Origin: Arthrobacter sp. E3
Lineage (GTDB): Bacteria > Actinomycetota > Actinomycetes > Actinomycetales > Micrococcaceae
Length of the DNA stretch: 64,000 nt
Assembly (NCBI RefSeq): GCF_017353415.1
Contig: NZ_JAFMPX010000006.1
Location: 62,001-126,000 of the forward strand
Direction: 5' to 3'
Shown here: in pieces, positions 37,385 to 45,935 of the stretch
Layout of the letters: each line of letters begins with the position of its first letter
How positions within the stretch are numbered: the stretch's first letter is position 1
Translations under genes and position numbers: made by a program
The notes under the pieces: model-generated
What the model saw: only the letters and a program-made list of their open reading frames with translations
Database searches by the model: none
What the model was told of the DNA's origin: nothing

Positions 37385-38815
37385 TCAGTTTTTGTCTTGG
37401 CGGGCTATGTACACTTCCTTGACCAGAAGCATGACGGCGGCTGCCGTGGGAATGGCGATCAGGGCACCCAGGACGCCCAAGAGGCTGCCGCCGGCAATTA
37501 CTGAGATCACGGCGACGGCACCGGGCACGGCCACTGCCTTTTGCATGATGCGCGGCGAGATGAAGTACGCCTCAAACTGCAGGTAGGCAAAGTAACAGAT
37601 GGCGTAGATGAGGGCAGTCTGCCATCCGGCCGTCAAGCTGACCGCGATGACCACAATGGCGGCGATCATGCCGCCGACCAGCGGAATAAAGGCCAGCAGT
37701 GCCACGACAAAGGCCAGCAGCACGCTGAACGGGACGCCCAAAATGGACATGAGAATGAAGGCAAAGGTGGCATTCAGCACTGCAACGCACACCTGCCCAA
37801 TCACGTAGTTGCCCACGCCCCGGGTGATTTCCTCGCTGAGTTCCTCGACGCGAGCCCTGCGTGATCGAGGTGCCAGACGATAGCCCCACGCCTTGAGGGA
37901 TGGGAGCGACGCCAGAAAGTACAGGCTCAGCACAAGGACAATCAGGGTGCCAAAAAGACCATTGGCAATGGTTGAGCCCACACCGAGCACGCCACCAAAG
38001 ATTCCTCCAACTGCCTGCGCATCCTGGAAGAACTTGGCAACCTGTTCATTGACGGTATCAAGGACGTGGTACTGCCCATCCACCTGCTTGAACAAGTCCG
38101 AGTTCAGGAAGTCCTTGATCCAGATGGGGGCATTGGTCGCCAGTTGTGTGGTCTGGGAAATGATGGTGGGGATGAGCGTTGCAAAGAAGATTGCCACCAC
38201 GGCCAACAAAGCCAGCAGCACCAGAACGATGCCCAGCGGGCGCGGAACTTTGCGCTTCTCCAGCCAACGTACCACGGGATCCAAACCGAGCGCGATGAAC
38301 AGCGCCGTGACTATCCACAGCACCAATGACTGGGTGTTGGCCAGGATGTAGCTTAGAAACAAAGCAATGCCGACACCCACAGTGCCCATGAAGCCTAAAT
38401 ATATGGGGTGGCGGAACATGCTGGCAGCCGTTGCTGGCTCGGAGGCGCCCGGCAGTGTGCTGTCTACAGCTATCCCCGGTTCCTCGGGAATGTCAAAGCG
38501 GACGCGCGGCTGGGCTCCTGGAATGGGGTGGGCCAGCTTCTTGAGCGCCCATCCACGCCAGCCCTTGGGCTGGCGGCCGGCTGCGACATGGTCTGTGGCG
38601 GTGGCTGTTGTACCGGACGCGTCAGTGCTACGTGCCTTCGAGTCATGCGCTGCGGTATTTGCCGGCGTTGTCCCAGCCGTGTTTTCTGCACTGGAGACAG
38701 CGGAAGAACCGGCCTGGAATTCTGGGGAGCCAGGCTGGGCCTCGGGGTCACTGCCAGTTGCACTTTGTTCTGCTGGGGAACTCACGATTTTTTGCTTTCG
38801 GTTAAGGGAGGGCAT
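37385..38815 (-). CDS. AI-2E/PerM family permease
   Basis: A 476-aa membrane protein. A disordered Ser/Ala/Glu/Thr-rich N-terminal region (1-75) precedes a basic amphipathic segment and about eight membrane helices (130-470). The long LPSLKAWGYRLAPRSRRARVEELSEEI-type loop between helices (about 300-325) is the hallmark of this family. Members have been proposed to export autoinducer-2 or to act as Na+/H+ antiporters; assignment to either is not justified here. ATG at 38815 has GAAGG about 10 nt upstream and a further upstream TATTAAGAGT region as possible promoter. Single gene, convergent with the alpha/beta hydrolase. Confidence 0.85.
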   Translation of the reverse strand: MPSLNRKQKIVSSPAEQSATGSDPEAQPGSPEFQAGSSAVSSAENTAGTTPANTAAHDSKARSTDASGTTATATDHVAAGRQPKGWRGWALKKLAHPIPGAQPRVRFDIPEEPGIAVDSTLPGASEPATAASMFRHPIYLGFMGTVGVGIALFLSYILANTQSLVLWIVTALFIALGLDPVVRWLEKRKVPRPLGIVLVLLALLAVVAIFFATLIPTIISQTTQLATNAPIWIKDFLNSDLFKQVDGQYHVLDTVNEQVAKFFQDAQAVGGIFGGVLGVGSTIANGLFGTLIVLVLSLYFLASLPSLKAWGYRLAPRSRRARVEELSEEITRGVGNYVIGQVCVAVLNATFAFILMSILGVPFSVLLAFVVALLAFIPLVGGMIAAIVVIAVSLTAGWQTALIYAICYFAYLQFEAYFISPRIMQKAVAVPGAVAVISVIAGGSLLGVLGALIAIPTAAAVMLLVKEVYIARQDKN

Positions 38816-38977
38816 CGGTCGTAGCCTTCAACTCTTAATAGTGAGTCGAGAGTATCAGCGAGGCACGGGCGACACTATGAGCCACGGTTGACTAAACGTG
38901 AGAAATGTCAAAGACGAATGACCTATTGATAACGGTTCGGTTACCCTTGAAACATCGACCACAGCAGTGTTCCGCCG

Positions 38978-40918
38978 ATGTTAGGTAGTATCTTGCGTTT
39001 AAAAATTGCAATCGTTCTGGCTGTATTAGGCCTTTTGGTGTTGGGAACTGGCATTGGCCAGCGCACCATTTGGCTCCCGCCCGCCACGCTCACGGCCGCC
39101 GTTTCCCCTGACGTCAAGGCGGCGCCATTGACAGTTATTGGCTCCGATCTACTGAAGACCCGGGACGGTCGGTTCACACTGACGGTGAAGAACGATGGCC
39201 CCATCCAGCTGGCCGTGGCCCGCGCAGATGACATCACTGGATGGATTGCTGATGCCGCCTACACTCGCATTGGCGCGGCGGGTGACGACTTTAAGGCCCT
39301 GTCAGCCGAGAGTGTTGCAGGTGCTGAAACAGTGCCCAACCCAAGTGGTTCAGACATGTGGGTCAGCGAGGAAAAGGGTACCGGCGAGCTGACTTACACG
39401 TGGCAGGCCCCCGGCCACGGAGATTGGGAACTGCTTCTGTCTTCCGATGGCAAGGCTCCCGCTCCCACCAATATCTCCATCACTGTGGATAACAACGCTG
39501 GAACGCCTTGGGCTGTGCCGTTGATGGTTATCGGTTCGGCACTGCTGGCCTTGGCCGCCCTGTTGTTCTTCATGGCACCGCGGAAGTCCAAGGTTGCAGA
39601 TGCGTCCGGTGGACGACGCGCCGCCGGACGGACCGCAACTGACCCTGCCACCGCTGATGCGAAGCCTGACTCCAAAGATGACTCCGGTGATGATGCAGGC
39701 CCACGTGGCGACGACACCCCCTCGAAAAATACCGCAGGCACTGCCTCGAGCCCTGCAAAGGACTCGGCTAAGGCCGCCGAAAAGAAGGACGGCAAGATGA
39801 AGTTCGCCGCCGTATCTGCACAATCACCCCGACAAGTACGAACTGTGAGGAATAGCGTGAAGGCCCGATGGGGTGCCGTCTTGGCCACCGCGCTGCTGGC
39901 CGGAGGCATGAGCCCGGCTGTCGCCGCCGATACAACCACTCCTGCCCCCACACCCAGCGCCAGTACAGCTGCCACAACCGGCGCAGCTGCCACAACCGAC
40001 GCAGCAACGCCCAGCGCGATGGCTTCAGCTGCTCCGGCCACGGCCGGGTTCCCGAACCTGCTGGACAGTCAGGTGGAGCACATCGCTGCTGCAGTGGCTG
40101 CAGTGGTGGCTTCCGGGGACAACGCCAAGAACGCCAAGGAATTGGCGCCCCGAGTTGCAGGCATGGCGTTGAACGTCCGCACGGCAAACTATAAGATCCG
40201 TACCAAGGTGGAAAAGCAAGCCGCCGTTGAGCCGGTGTCTGCAACGAAGCTGTTGGCGCGGGTTGTCACCACCAACCGGACCTGGCCGCGTTCGGCCATG
40301 CTCGTCACACAGGGGAAAGACAATTCTCTGCCCCAGCTGCTGACTCTTGTTCAGGCCAGTCCGCGGGAAAACTACAAGCTGATCCACGCGACGCCGCTTT
40401 TGCCCGGTCAGACGTTCCCCACGGTGGACAAGGAAGGAACCGAGGCTGTGGCACTTGATTCCGCCACAGACCTGAAAATGAGCCCGAAAGCGGCGATTTC
40501 CGCACTGAGTGACCGGCTGACGAATACTGACAGCAAGTTCAAGGACTCCTTCAACGACAGCGTGTACATCAGCAGTGTCCTTGACCTGCAGAAAAAGGTT
40601 GTTGCTGATGCGAAGGACGCCATGAACGTGTTCAGCCACAAGGGAGACCTTGGCTCGGCGTTGGCCATGCGCACTGCCGACGGCGGCGCCATGGTTGTAG
40701 TAGGAAACGACTTCGCCATAGGTGCTACGAGCAAGAAAGCAGCCACATTGACAGTCGGTGCGGACGCTGCCGTGTTCACTGGAGGCACGGAAACCACCAA
40801 GGGGTTCACACTGCACTACGCAGAACCAGTGGTCATGTACGTCCCACCCACCGGCGGTCCTGCCAAGATCACGGTTCTCTCAGCCACCAGAAGTCTGGTT
40901 GGCGGGTCGTTCAAGTAA
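38978..40918 (+). CDS. two-module envelope protein with a probable internal start
   Basis: A 646-aa protein of unknown function. Module 1: helix near 8-27, an extracytoplasmic beta-rich region to 172, a second helix (about 176-197), then 90 charged, disordered residues. Module 2: basic residues, then a hydrophobic core and a signal-peptidase-like site (GGMSPAVAADT) near 305-316, a Thr/Ala/Pro-rich linker, then a conserved region of about 290 residues outside the cell. At residue 294 an in-frame GTG (39857) has GAGG 6 nt upstream and would give a classical secreted protein of 353 aa beginning MKARWG. Either a dual-start gene or a recent fusion of two neighbours. The start ATG at 38978 has no clear ribosome site. 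Confidence 0.7.
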   Translation: MLGSILRLKIAIVLAVLGLLVLGTGIGQRTIWLPPATLTAAVSPDVKAAPLTVIGSDLLKTRDGRFTLTVKNDGPIQLAVARADDITGWIADAAYTRIGAAGDDFKALSAESVAGAETVPNPSGSDMWVSEEKGTGELTYTWQAPGHGDWELLLSSDGKAPAPTNISITVDNNAGTPWAVPLMVIGSALLALAALLFFMAPRKSKVADASGGRRAAGRTATDPATADAKPDSKDDSGDDAGPRGDDTPSKNTAGTASSPAKDSAKAAEKKDGKMKFAAVSAQSPRQVRTVRNSVKARWGAVLATALLAGGMSPAVAADTTTPAPTPSASTAATTGAAATTDAATPSAMASAAPATAGFPNLLDSQVEHIAAAVAAVVASGDNAKNAKELAPRVAGMALNVRTANYKIRTKVEKQAAVEPVSATKLLARVVTTNRTWPRSAMLVTQGKDNSLPQLLTLVQASPRENYKLIHATPLLPGQTFPTVDKEGTEAVALDSATDLKMSPKAAISALSDRLTNTDSKFKDSFNDSVYISSVLDLQKKVVADAKDAMNVFSHKGDLGSALAMRTADGGAMVVVGNDFAIGATSKKAATLTVGADAAVFTGGTETTKGFTLHYAEPVVMYVPPTGGPAKITVLSATRSLVGGSFK

Positions 40919-41048
40919 CAGGCAGCTCCTTACCTGGCAGCTAGTGGGGGTCTTGGGGCTCAACGACTTAGTCCACATGATCCCCATCCCTCGCAGTCCC
41001 ATTGTTTCGCCCGCGGCGAGAAGCCACAACGCCGCGGGCCGGCACAGT

Positions 41049-41054
41049 TAGAGT
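41049..41054 (+). promoter_or_regulatory. -10 box TAGAGT, leaderless thioredoxin/TPR start
   Basis: TAGAGT ends 6 nt before the ATG at 41061 with no ribosome site in the gap. Confidence 0.6.
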
Positions 41055-41060
41055 GAATTC

Positions 41061-42005
41061 ATGAGTCAAAACAGCCCCCTGCCACCCAACGCATCGCCCG
41101 GGATCAACCTGCGCGGCGCCGTCGACCTTTCAGCTTTGAAAAACCGGGCCACCGCACCCCCTTCCAGTACTCCCTCCGGCGGTTCGCCCTATGCCGTGGA
41201 CGTCAACGAGCAAAGTTTCCAAGAGTTTGTACAGCTCTCACAAAAGGTGCCTGTAGTTGTTGCATTGGGTTCTGGACGTTCGCAACAGTCGGCGCAGGTG
41301 AACGCGCTGCTGGAGAAGCTCATGAATGAAAATGGTGGAAAGATTGCACTGGGCCGCGTAGATGTGGATTCCAGCCCGCAGATCGCCCAGGCCTTCGGTG
41401 TCACTGCCGTCCCCACCGTCATCGCACTGATCAAGGGCCAGCCCGTCCCCATGTTTGAGGGCGATCTGCCCGAGGACCAGGTACGGGAATTTCTTGTGGA
41501 ACTGCTGAAGGTCGCTGCCAGCAACGGCGTGACCGGAAATCTGGGAGGTGCACCGGAACCCGAGGCTGCTCCTGAACCGCCGCTGCCACCGCTGCACCAG
41601 GCGGCCCTGGACGCCATTGAGAGCGGCGATCTGGACCTGGCAAAGGCCAGCTATGAGAAGGCGCTGGCAGAAAAGCCGAACGACACCGACGCCAAGATCG
41701 GGCTGGCCCAAGTGAACCTCATGCGCCGCACGGCGCAGATCAATGTGGCCCAGGCAGAGGAGTTCCGGTCCCGCGCGGCCGCCGATCAGGACGACATTGA
41801 CGCGGTTCTGGCCGTGGCAGACCTGGACGTCACCGGGGGCCATGTTGAGGATGCGCTTGCACGCTTGGTCAAGTACATCGGCACTCATTTTGGTCCTGAG
41901 CGCGACACTGCCAGGATTCGCCTACTTGAACTCTATGACGTGGTCGGTGTAGGCGACCCGCGTGTCTCGGCATCTCGCCAAGCACTGGCACGAGCCTTGT
42001 TTTAG
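41061..42005 (+). CDS. thioredoxin-fold/TPR protein lacking CxxC (YbbN/CnoX-like)
   Basis: A 314-aa cytoplasmic protein. A disordered start (1-45) is followed by a thioredoxin fold (about 50-155) with VDSSPQIAQAFGVTAVPTVIAL including the cis-Pro near 116. The active-site Cys pair is absent: the position reads SGRSQQSAQ. Residues 175-310 form tetratricopeptide-like helices (AALDAIESGDLDLAKASYEKAL). This architecture matches YbbN/CnoX, which in E. coli is a chaperone-like holdase, and the Rv1324 position in mycobacteria. Function is likely protein binding rather than redox chemistry. TAGAGT 6 nt before the ATG suggests a leaderless message. Confidence 0.85.
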   Translation: MSQNSPLPPNASPGINLRGAVDLSALKNRATAPPSSTPSGGSPYAVDVNEQSFQEFVQLSQKVPVVVALGSGRSQQSAQVNALLEKLMNENGGKIALGRVDVDSSPQIAQAFGVTAVPTVIALIKGQPVPMFEGDLPEDQVREFLVELLKVAASNGVTGNLGGAPEPEAAPEPPLPPLHQAALDAIESGDLDLAKASYEKALAEKPNDTDAKIGLAQVNLMRRTAQINVAQAEEFRSRAAADQDDIDAVLAVADLDVTGGHVEDALARLVKYIGTHFGPERDTARIRLLELYDVVGVGDPRVSASRQALARALF

Positions 42006-42036
42006 GCGAACGCCACCGCAGCAATAAGCCCGGATA

Positions 42037-42087
42037 CAAAAGCCCCATCCTTCCGTGAGACAAGCACGGCCTGGTTGGGGCTTTTGC
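42037..42087 (+). terminator. terminator after the thioredoxin/TPR gene
   Basis: CAAAAGCCCCATCC (42037-42050) pairs with GGTTGGGGCTTTTG (42073-42086) with one mismatch, and an inner CCGTG/CACGG stem tightens the loop. The CTTTT end gives the U-rich 3' side. It lies between the stop at 42005 and the promoter of the ABC operon. Confidence 0.75.
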
Positions 42088-42133
42088 GCCAAGTTCATCC
42101 TTTTGGATGTCCGGCTGTGGCACATCTGCTTGT

Positions 42134-42139
42134 TAGGGT
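42134..42139 (+). promoter_or_regulatory. -10 box TAGGGT, leaderless ABC operon start
   Basis: TAGGGT ends 6 nt before the ATG at 42146. No ribosome site is present in the gap. Confidence 0.55.
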
Positions 42140-42145
42140 TTGGCC

Positions 42146-42940
42146 ATGGACAACATTTCAACGTGGCAACCTCCGGCGGCAGGGCTTCCGCCTGCCCTTT
42201 CCATCCGCGGTCTGACGAAGCGGTTCGGCCAGAAGCTTGCTGTGGACGGCATTGACCTTGACGTTCCAGCCGGCTCCTTTTACGGTTTGGTGGGCCCCAA
42301 TGGGGCAGGCAAAACCACCTCCCTGTCCATGGCGAGCGGACTGCTGCGTCCGGATGCCGGGCAGGTCTGGGCCCACGGTGTGGACGTTTGGCAGCAGCCG
42401 CTGGAGGCCAAGCGGCTCATGGGTCTGCTGCCCGACGGCGTGCGCCTCTTTGACCGCCTGACGGGCGAACAACTTGTCAGCTACGCAGGGTTGCTGCGCG
42501 GCATGGACAAGGACACGGTGGCCAGCCGGGTCACGGACCTGCTGGTCGCCATGGACCTTGTCAAGGACGCCGGAACTCTTGTGGTGGACTACTCAGCCGG
42601 AATGACGAAGAAGATCGCACTGGCTGCGGCACTCATTCATGCACCCAGGCTGCTTGTCCTTGACGAGCCCTTCGAATCGGTCGATCCCGTCTCCGCGGCC
42701 AATATCCGCGACATCCTGGATGATTACGTCAAGTCCGGTGGCACCGTCATCGTCTCCAGCCACGTCATGGACCTTGTCCAGCGCATGTGCGACCACGTGG
42801 CCGTCATCTCCGCTGGTCGCGTGCTCGCAGCCGGCACCGTCGATGAGGTGCGTGGGGACAAAAGCTTGGAAGAGACGTTTGTTGAGCTGGTTGGTGGACG
42901 CAACCAGACGGGGGGCCTTTCATGGTTGCGCACCTCGTAA
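42146..42940 (+). CDS. ABC transporter ATP-binding protein
   Basis: A 264-aa cytoplasmic ATPase, the drug/antibiotic-exporter type. It has Walker A VGPNGAGKTTS near 49-59, a DGVRLFDRLTG Q-loop-side region near 98, the signature as VDYSAGMTKKIAL near 145-157, Walker B LLVLDEPFESVDP near 167-179, and the switch His in SSHVMDLV near 206. ATG at 42146 has a -10 box 6 nt upstream; a TTG two codons earlier is the alternative. The 3' end overlaps the permease gene by 19 bp, so both are co-translated. Substrate unknown. Confidence 0.9.
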   Translation: MDNISTWQPPAAGLPPALSIRGLTKRFGQKLAVDGIDLDVPAGSFYGLVGPNGAGKTTSLSMASGLLRPDAGQVWAHGVDVWQQPLEAKRLMGLLPDGVRLFDRLTGEQLVSYAGLLRGMDKDTVASRVTDLLVAMDLVKDAGTLVVDYSAGMTKKIALAAALIHAPRLLVLDEPFESVDPVSAANIRDILDDYVKSGGTVIVSSHVMDLVQRMCDHVAVISAGRVLAAGTVDEVRGDKSLEETFVELVGGRNQTGGLSWLRTS

Positions 42941-44505
42941 GGCTGAAACTGACGCTGCTGCGCAACTCCCTCAAGCGCAGCCCCTGGCAGTTGGTAGGCA
43001 TCATTCTTGGCGGCCTGTACGGACTTGGCATGCTGGTCCTGCTCTTGGTGGGGCTGGCCGTGTTGGGCAGCGCTGAGCCGGAGTTCATTGGCACGGCGGT
43101 GGTCCTGGCCGGCGCCGCTGTAGTTCTGGGCTGGCTGGTGATACCGGTTGTGCTCAGCGGCCTGGACATGACTCTTGACCCGGCGCGCTTCACCACGTAT
43201 GCCATCCCCATGAAGTCCATGCTGGCTGGGCTGCTGTTGGGCAGTTTCATTGGCATACCAGGGGCACTGACGCTCTTGGCATCGGTGGGCACTGCGGCAT
43301 CGTGGTGGAGACATCCCCTGGCTGCCGTGGTGGCCGTGGTCTGTGGTGCCTTGGCTGCTGTGACATGCATAGTGGCGTCCCGTACCATCACGGCTGCAAG
43401 CGCCAGCCTGGCCTCGAACCGGCGCTTCAAGGACTTCAGCGGCATTATTGTGCTGGTTCCGCTGATGTTTCTGGGTCCCATCATGAACGGCATCAGCAAC
43501 GGGGTGAGCGACTTCGGTGCCTATCTTCCGCAGTTGGCCAACAGCATTTCCTGGACACCACTGGGTGCAGTCTGGTCGGTTCCGGCAGACGTCGCCCAAG
43601 GTCACCACGGGCCCGCCGCGCTGAAGTTCCTCATCGCTTTGGCCACCATTACAGCCCTTGTCTGGGTGTGGAAGGCGTGCCTGGCCAGAGCGCTGGTCAC
43701 ACCCGCCGCTGCTGGTGGAGCGCGGCGTGGAAGAGGCAAGCTGGGATTCTTTGCCTGGTTCCCAGCCACGCCTTCCGGCGCCGTAGCCGCACGCTGCCTC
43801 ACGTATTGGTTCAGGGATCCACGCTACAGTGCGGGCTTGCTGATGGCCCCGCTGCTGCCGCTGGTCCTTGTTTTTGCCGGCTCCCAATTTGACGGCGGGG
43901 CCGCCACCGGGATTGCACTGGGCTTTGGCTCCGCACTGGCGGCATCTTTGGTGGTCTGGTCCATCAGTGCCGACATCTCCTACGACAACACCGCCTTTGC
44001 CCTGCATGTTGCCACCGGTGTCAACGGCCTGGCCGACCGCACGGGCCGGGCTGTGGCAGCCGGGGTGCTGGCGCTGCCGCTGGGACTCCTCTACGCCGTC
44101 GTCGGTGCGATCTTTGCCAAAGACGCAGGCCAGCTACTGGGGACGGTGGGACTGGTCATCGGGGTGGTGGGTTCGGGGCTGGGGTTGGCCAGCGTGTTCT
44201 CGGCACGATTCACCATGAATGTGCCGCTGCCCGGGGACAGCCCCCTGAAGACGCGTCCGGGGAACGGGCTTGCCTCCGCCATGATCCAGTTCGCGGGATT
44301 TGCCGGCATGGGCCTGCTGGTGCTGCCGGAACTGGTTCTTGTCATTGTTGGCATGGTGACCGGGCAGGTGCTGTTCTCGTGGCTGGCACTGCTCGTGGGA
44401 CTCATTTTGGGGGCGGTGTTCCTAGTGGTGGGCGTCCGGCAGGGTGCCGCACTTTACAACAGGCGGGCTCCGGAACTGCTGTTGTCGGTTTCGCTGGACC
44501 GTTAG
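42922..44505 (+). CDS. ABC transporter permease
   Basis: A 527-aa membrane protein with about twelve helices in two blocks (30-260 and 290-515), separated by a basic cytoplasmic linker (ARRGRGKLGFF near 270). Large permeases that fuse two halves are typical partners of a single ATP-binding protein in actinobacterial exporters. No characteristic substrate motif is present. ATG at 42922 lies inside the end of the ATPase gene and GGGGG there may serve as ribosome site. nagB follows after 100 bp with a separate promoter. Confidence 0.85.
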   Translation: MVAHLVRLKLTLLRNSLKRSPWQLVGIILGGLYGLGMLVLLLVGLAVLGSAEPEFIGTAVVLAGAAVVLGWLVIPVVLSGLDMTLDPARFTTYAIPMKSMLAGLLLGSFIGIPGALTLLASVGTAASWWRHPLAAVVAVVCGALAAVTCIVASRTITAASASLASNRRFKDFSGIIVLVPLMFLGPIMNGISNGVSDFGAYLPQLANSISWTPLGAVWSVPADVAQGHHGPAALKFLIALATITALVWVWKACLARALVTPAAAGGARRGRGKLGFFAWFPATPSGAVAARCLTYWFRDPRYSAGLLMAPLLPLVLVFAGSQFDGGAATGIALGFGSALAASLVVWSISADISYDNTAFALHVATGVNGLADRTGRAVAAGVLALPLGLLYAVVGAIFAKDAGQLLGTVGLVIGVVGSGLGLASVFSARFTMNVPLPGDSPLKTRPGNGLASAMIQFAGFAGMGLLVLPELVLVIVGMVTGQVLFSWLALLVGLILGAVFLVVGVRQGAALYNRRAPELLLSVSLDR

Positions 44506-44572
44506 CTGATGGCTGTCCGCACTGGATAAGGTGGAGGGCAGCAACTTTGCATGAATTTTTTACAATGCCACA

Positions 44573-44586
44573 GGCACGCTCGTGCC
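44573..44586 (+). promoter_or_regulatory. short hairpin in the nagB leader
   Basis: GGCACG, CT, CGTGCC: a 6-bp inverted repeat between a TACAAT -10-like box (44561-44566) and the nagB ribosome site. It falls just downstream of the predicted transcription start, a usual place for a repressor operator or a leader hairpin. It does not match the actinobacterial DasR (dre) pattern. Confidence 0.35.
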
Positions 44587-44605
44587 GCGAAAGGAAGCGT
44601 GTCAT

Positions 44606-45388
44606 ATGGAGGTCATCATCCTCCCCAGCAGCAAGGAAATTGGCGCCCTCGCCGCCGACTCCATCGAGTCGTTGGTGCGTGCCAAGCCCACAGCTGTCAT
44701 CGGCCTGGCCACAGGGTCCTCTCCGCTGCCCATCTACGATGAGCTGGCACGCCGCCACGAGGAGGAAGGCCTGAGCTTCGCCGAGGTCAGCGGCTTTGCC
44801 CTGGATGAGTACGTGGGTCTGCCTGTGGGTCACTTTGAGTCCTACCGTGAAGTGATCCGGCGCGAGTTCACCAATCGCGTTGATGTGGTGGCGGAGAACG
44901 TACACGGTCCCGATGGTGCCAGTGAAGACGTGGCGGGCGCCTGCGAGACGTACGAGGCTGCCATTGCGGCCGCCGGCGGCATTGACCTGCAGATCCTCGG
45001 TGTCGGCACCAACGGGCACATCGGCTTCAACGAGCCCGGCTCATCCCTTGCCTCACGCACCCGCATCAAGACCCTGGCTGAACAGACACGTCAGGACAAC
45101 GCACGGTTCTTTGACAGCATCTCCCAGGTCCCGCACCACGTGGTGACGCAGGGGCTGGGCACCATCATGGACGCCCGCCACCTGGTCCTGGTTGCGTTCG
45201 GGGCCGGCAAGGCCGACGCCGTGCGTGACTTCGTTGAGGGCCCCGTCTCCGCTGCGTGCCCAGCCTCCATCCTGCAGTTCCACCAACGTGCCACCGTCAT
45301 TATTGACGAGGCTGCAGCCTCCAAGCTGGAAGGTGCAGCCACGTACCGCAACGCCTTCAACAACAAGCCGGCCTGGCAGGGCCTCTAA
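44606..45388 (+). CDS. nagB: glucosamine-6-phosphate deaminase
   Basis: Converts glucosamine-6-P to fructose-6-P and ammonia, the step after NagA. The protein is 260 aa. It has the phosphate loop GLATGSSPLPIY near 33-44, ALDEYVGLP near 64-72 with the catalytic Asp, and GVGTNGHIGFNEPGSSL near 132-148 with the ring-opening His and the catalytic Glu. ATG at 44606 has AAAGGAAG about 10 nt upstream; longer frames are not conserved. It is the last gene before a strong hairpin at 45411. Separation from nagA suggests that the two are controlled individually. Confidence 0.96.
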   Translation: MEVIILPSSKEIGALAADSIESLVRAKPTAVIGLATGSSPLPIYDELARRHEEEGLSFAEVSGFALDEYVGLPVGHFESYREVIRREFTNRVDVVAENVHGPDGASEDVAGACETYEAAIAAAGGIDLQILGVGTNGHIGFNEPGSSLASRTRIKTLAEQTRQDNARFFDSISQVPHHVVTQGLGTIMDARHLVLVAFGAGKADAVRDFVEGPVSAACPASILQFHQRATVIIDEAAASKLEGAATYRNAFNNKPAWQGL

Positions 45389-45410
45389 GCACAACAGCCT
45401 GGGCGCTCCC

Positions 45411-45452
45411 ACGGCGCGAGGCGAGTGAGTTTCCTAACTCGCCTCCCGCCGT
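45411..45452 (+). terminator. terminator-like hairpin after nagB
   Basis: ACGGCG-C-GAGGCGAGT (45411-45426) pairs with ACTCGCCTC-C-CGCCGT (45437-45452): 15 bp interrupted only by one C-C mismatch, with a 10-nt loop. The downstream bases CGTTCC are only weakly U-rich. Confidence 0.6.
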
Positions 45453-45489
45453 CGTTCCTCGCCTCGGTGAGTCGCGAGGCAGAAGACGC

Positions 45490-45495
45490 TAGAAT
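45490..45495 (+). promoter_or_regulatory. -10 box TAGAAT, leaderless DUF3039 start
   Basis: TAGAAT, near consensus, ends 6 nt before the ATG at 45502. The gap AGAACC is not a ribosome site. Confidence 0.65.
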
Positions 45496-45501
45496 AGAAC
45501 C

Positions 45502-45825
45502 ATGAGTTTGCCTCCAGACCCCTTCGAAAACCATCCCACGGGCAACCCCGGCACCGGCGGTGGATCGACCGCCGTGATTGAACGCCAGGAGATGCTCCAG
45601 GAAGTCGAGCCCGGCGACAGCGAGCGGTTCTCGCACTACGTCCGCAAGGAAAAGATCATGGAATCGGCCATGACCGGCGACCCCGTAGTGGCCCTGTGCG
45701 GCAAGGTGTGGACCCCTGGACGCGATCCGCACAAGTTCCCGGTCTGCCCCGACTGCAAGGCCATCTATGACGGCTTGAAGCCCGAGGGCGGCAAGGGCAA
45801 GGGCCCCAAGGAACCTAAAAAGTAG
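45502..45825 (+). CDS. DUF3039 protein, putative zinc ribbon
   Basis: A 107-aa soluble protein conserved in actinobacteria. Residues 1-40 are flexible; EVEPGDSERFSHYV near 34-47 and KIMESAMTG near 51 form the conserved front. A zinc-ribbon candidate follows: one Cys in ALCGKVW near 66, then CPDC near 83-86. The tail is Lys/Gly/Pro-rich. The function is unknown. It lies 110 bp upstream of a DEAD/DEAH helicase in the same direction, a pairing that recurs in this family as far as I recall, so a role in nucleic-acid handling is possible. Confidence 0.8.
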   Translation: MSLPPDPFENHPTGNPGTGGGSTAVIERQEMLQEVEPGDSERFSHYVRKEKIMESAMTGDPVVALCGKVWTPGRDPHKFPVCPDCKAIYDGLKPEGGKGKGPKEPKK

Positions 45826-45935
45826 CCTTGGCACATTATTAATTTTGGCAGGCACGCCGGAACGGGCGTTGTCTTTGCTGTGCCCGGTTCCGGGTGCAAA
45901 GTGCAGGAAGAAGTGACAAGGATGGCGGGAAATTC

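Noticed and set aside
42724-44007. 427-aa open frame opposite the ABC permease
   Set aside because: The Gln/Arg/Gly-rich translation with no domain is the typical shadow of a hydrophobic membrane gene on the other strand.
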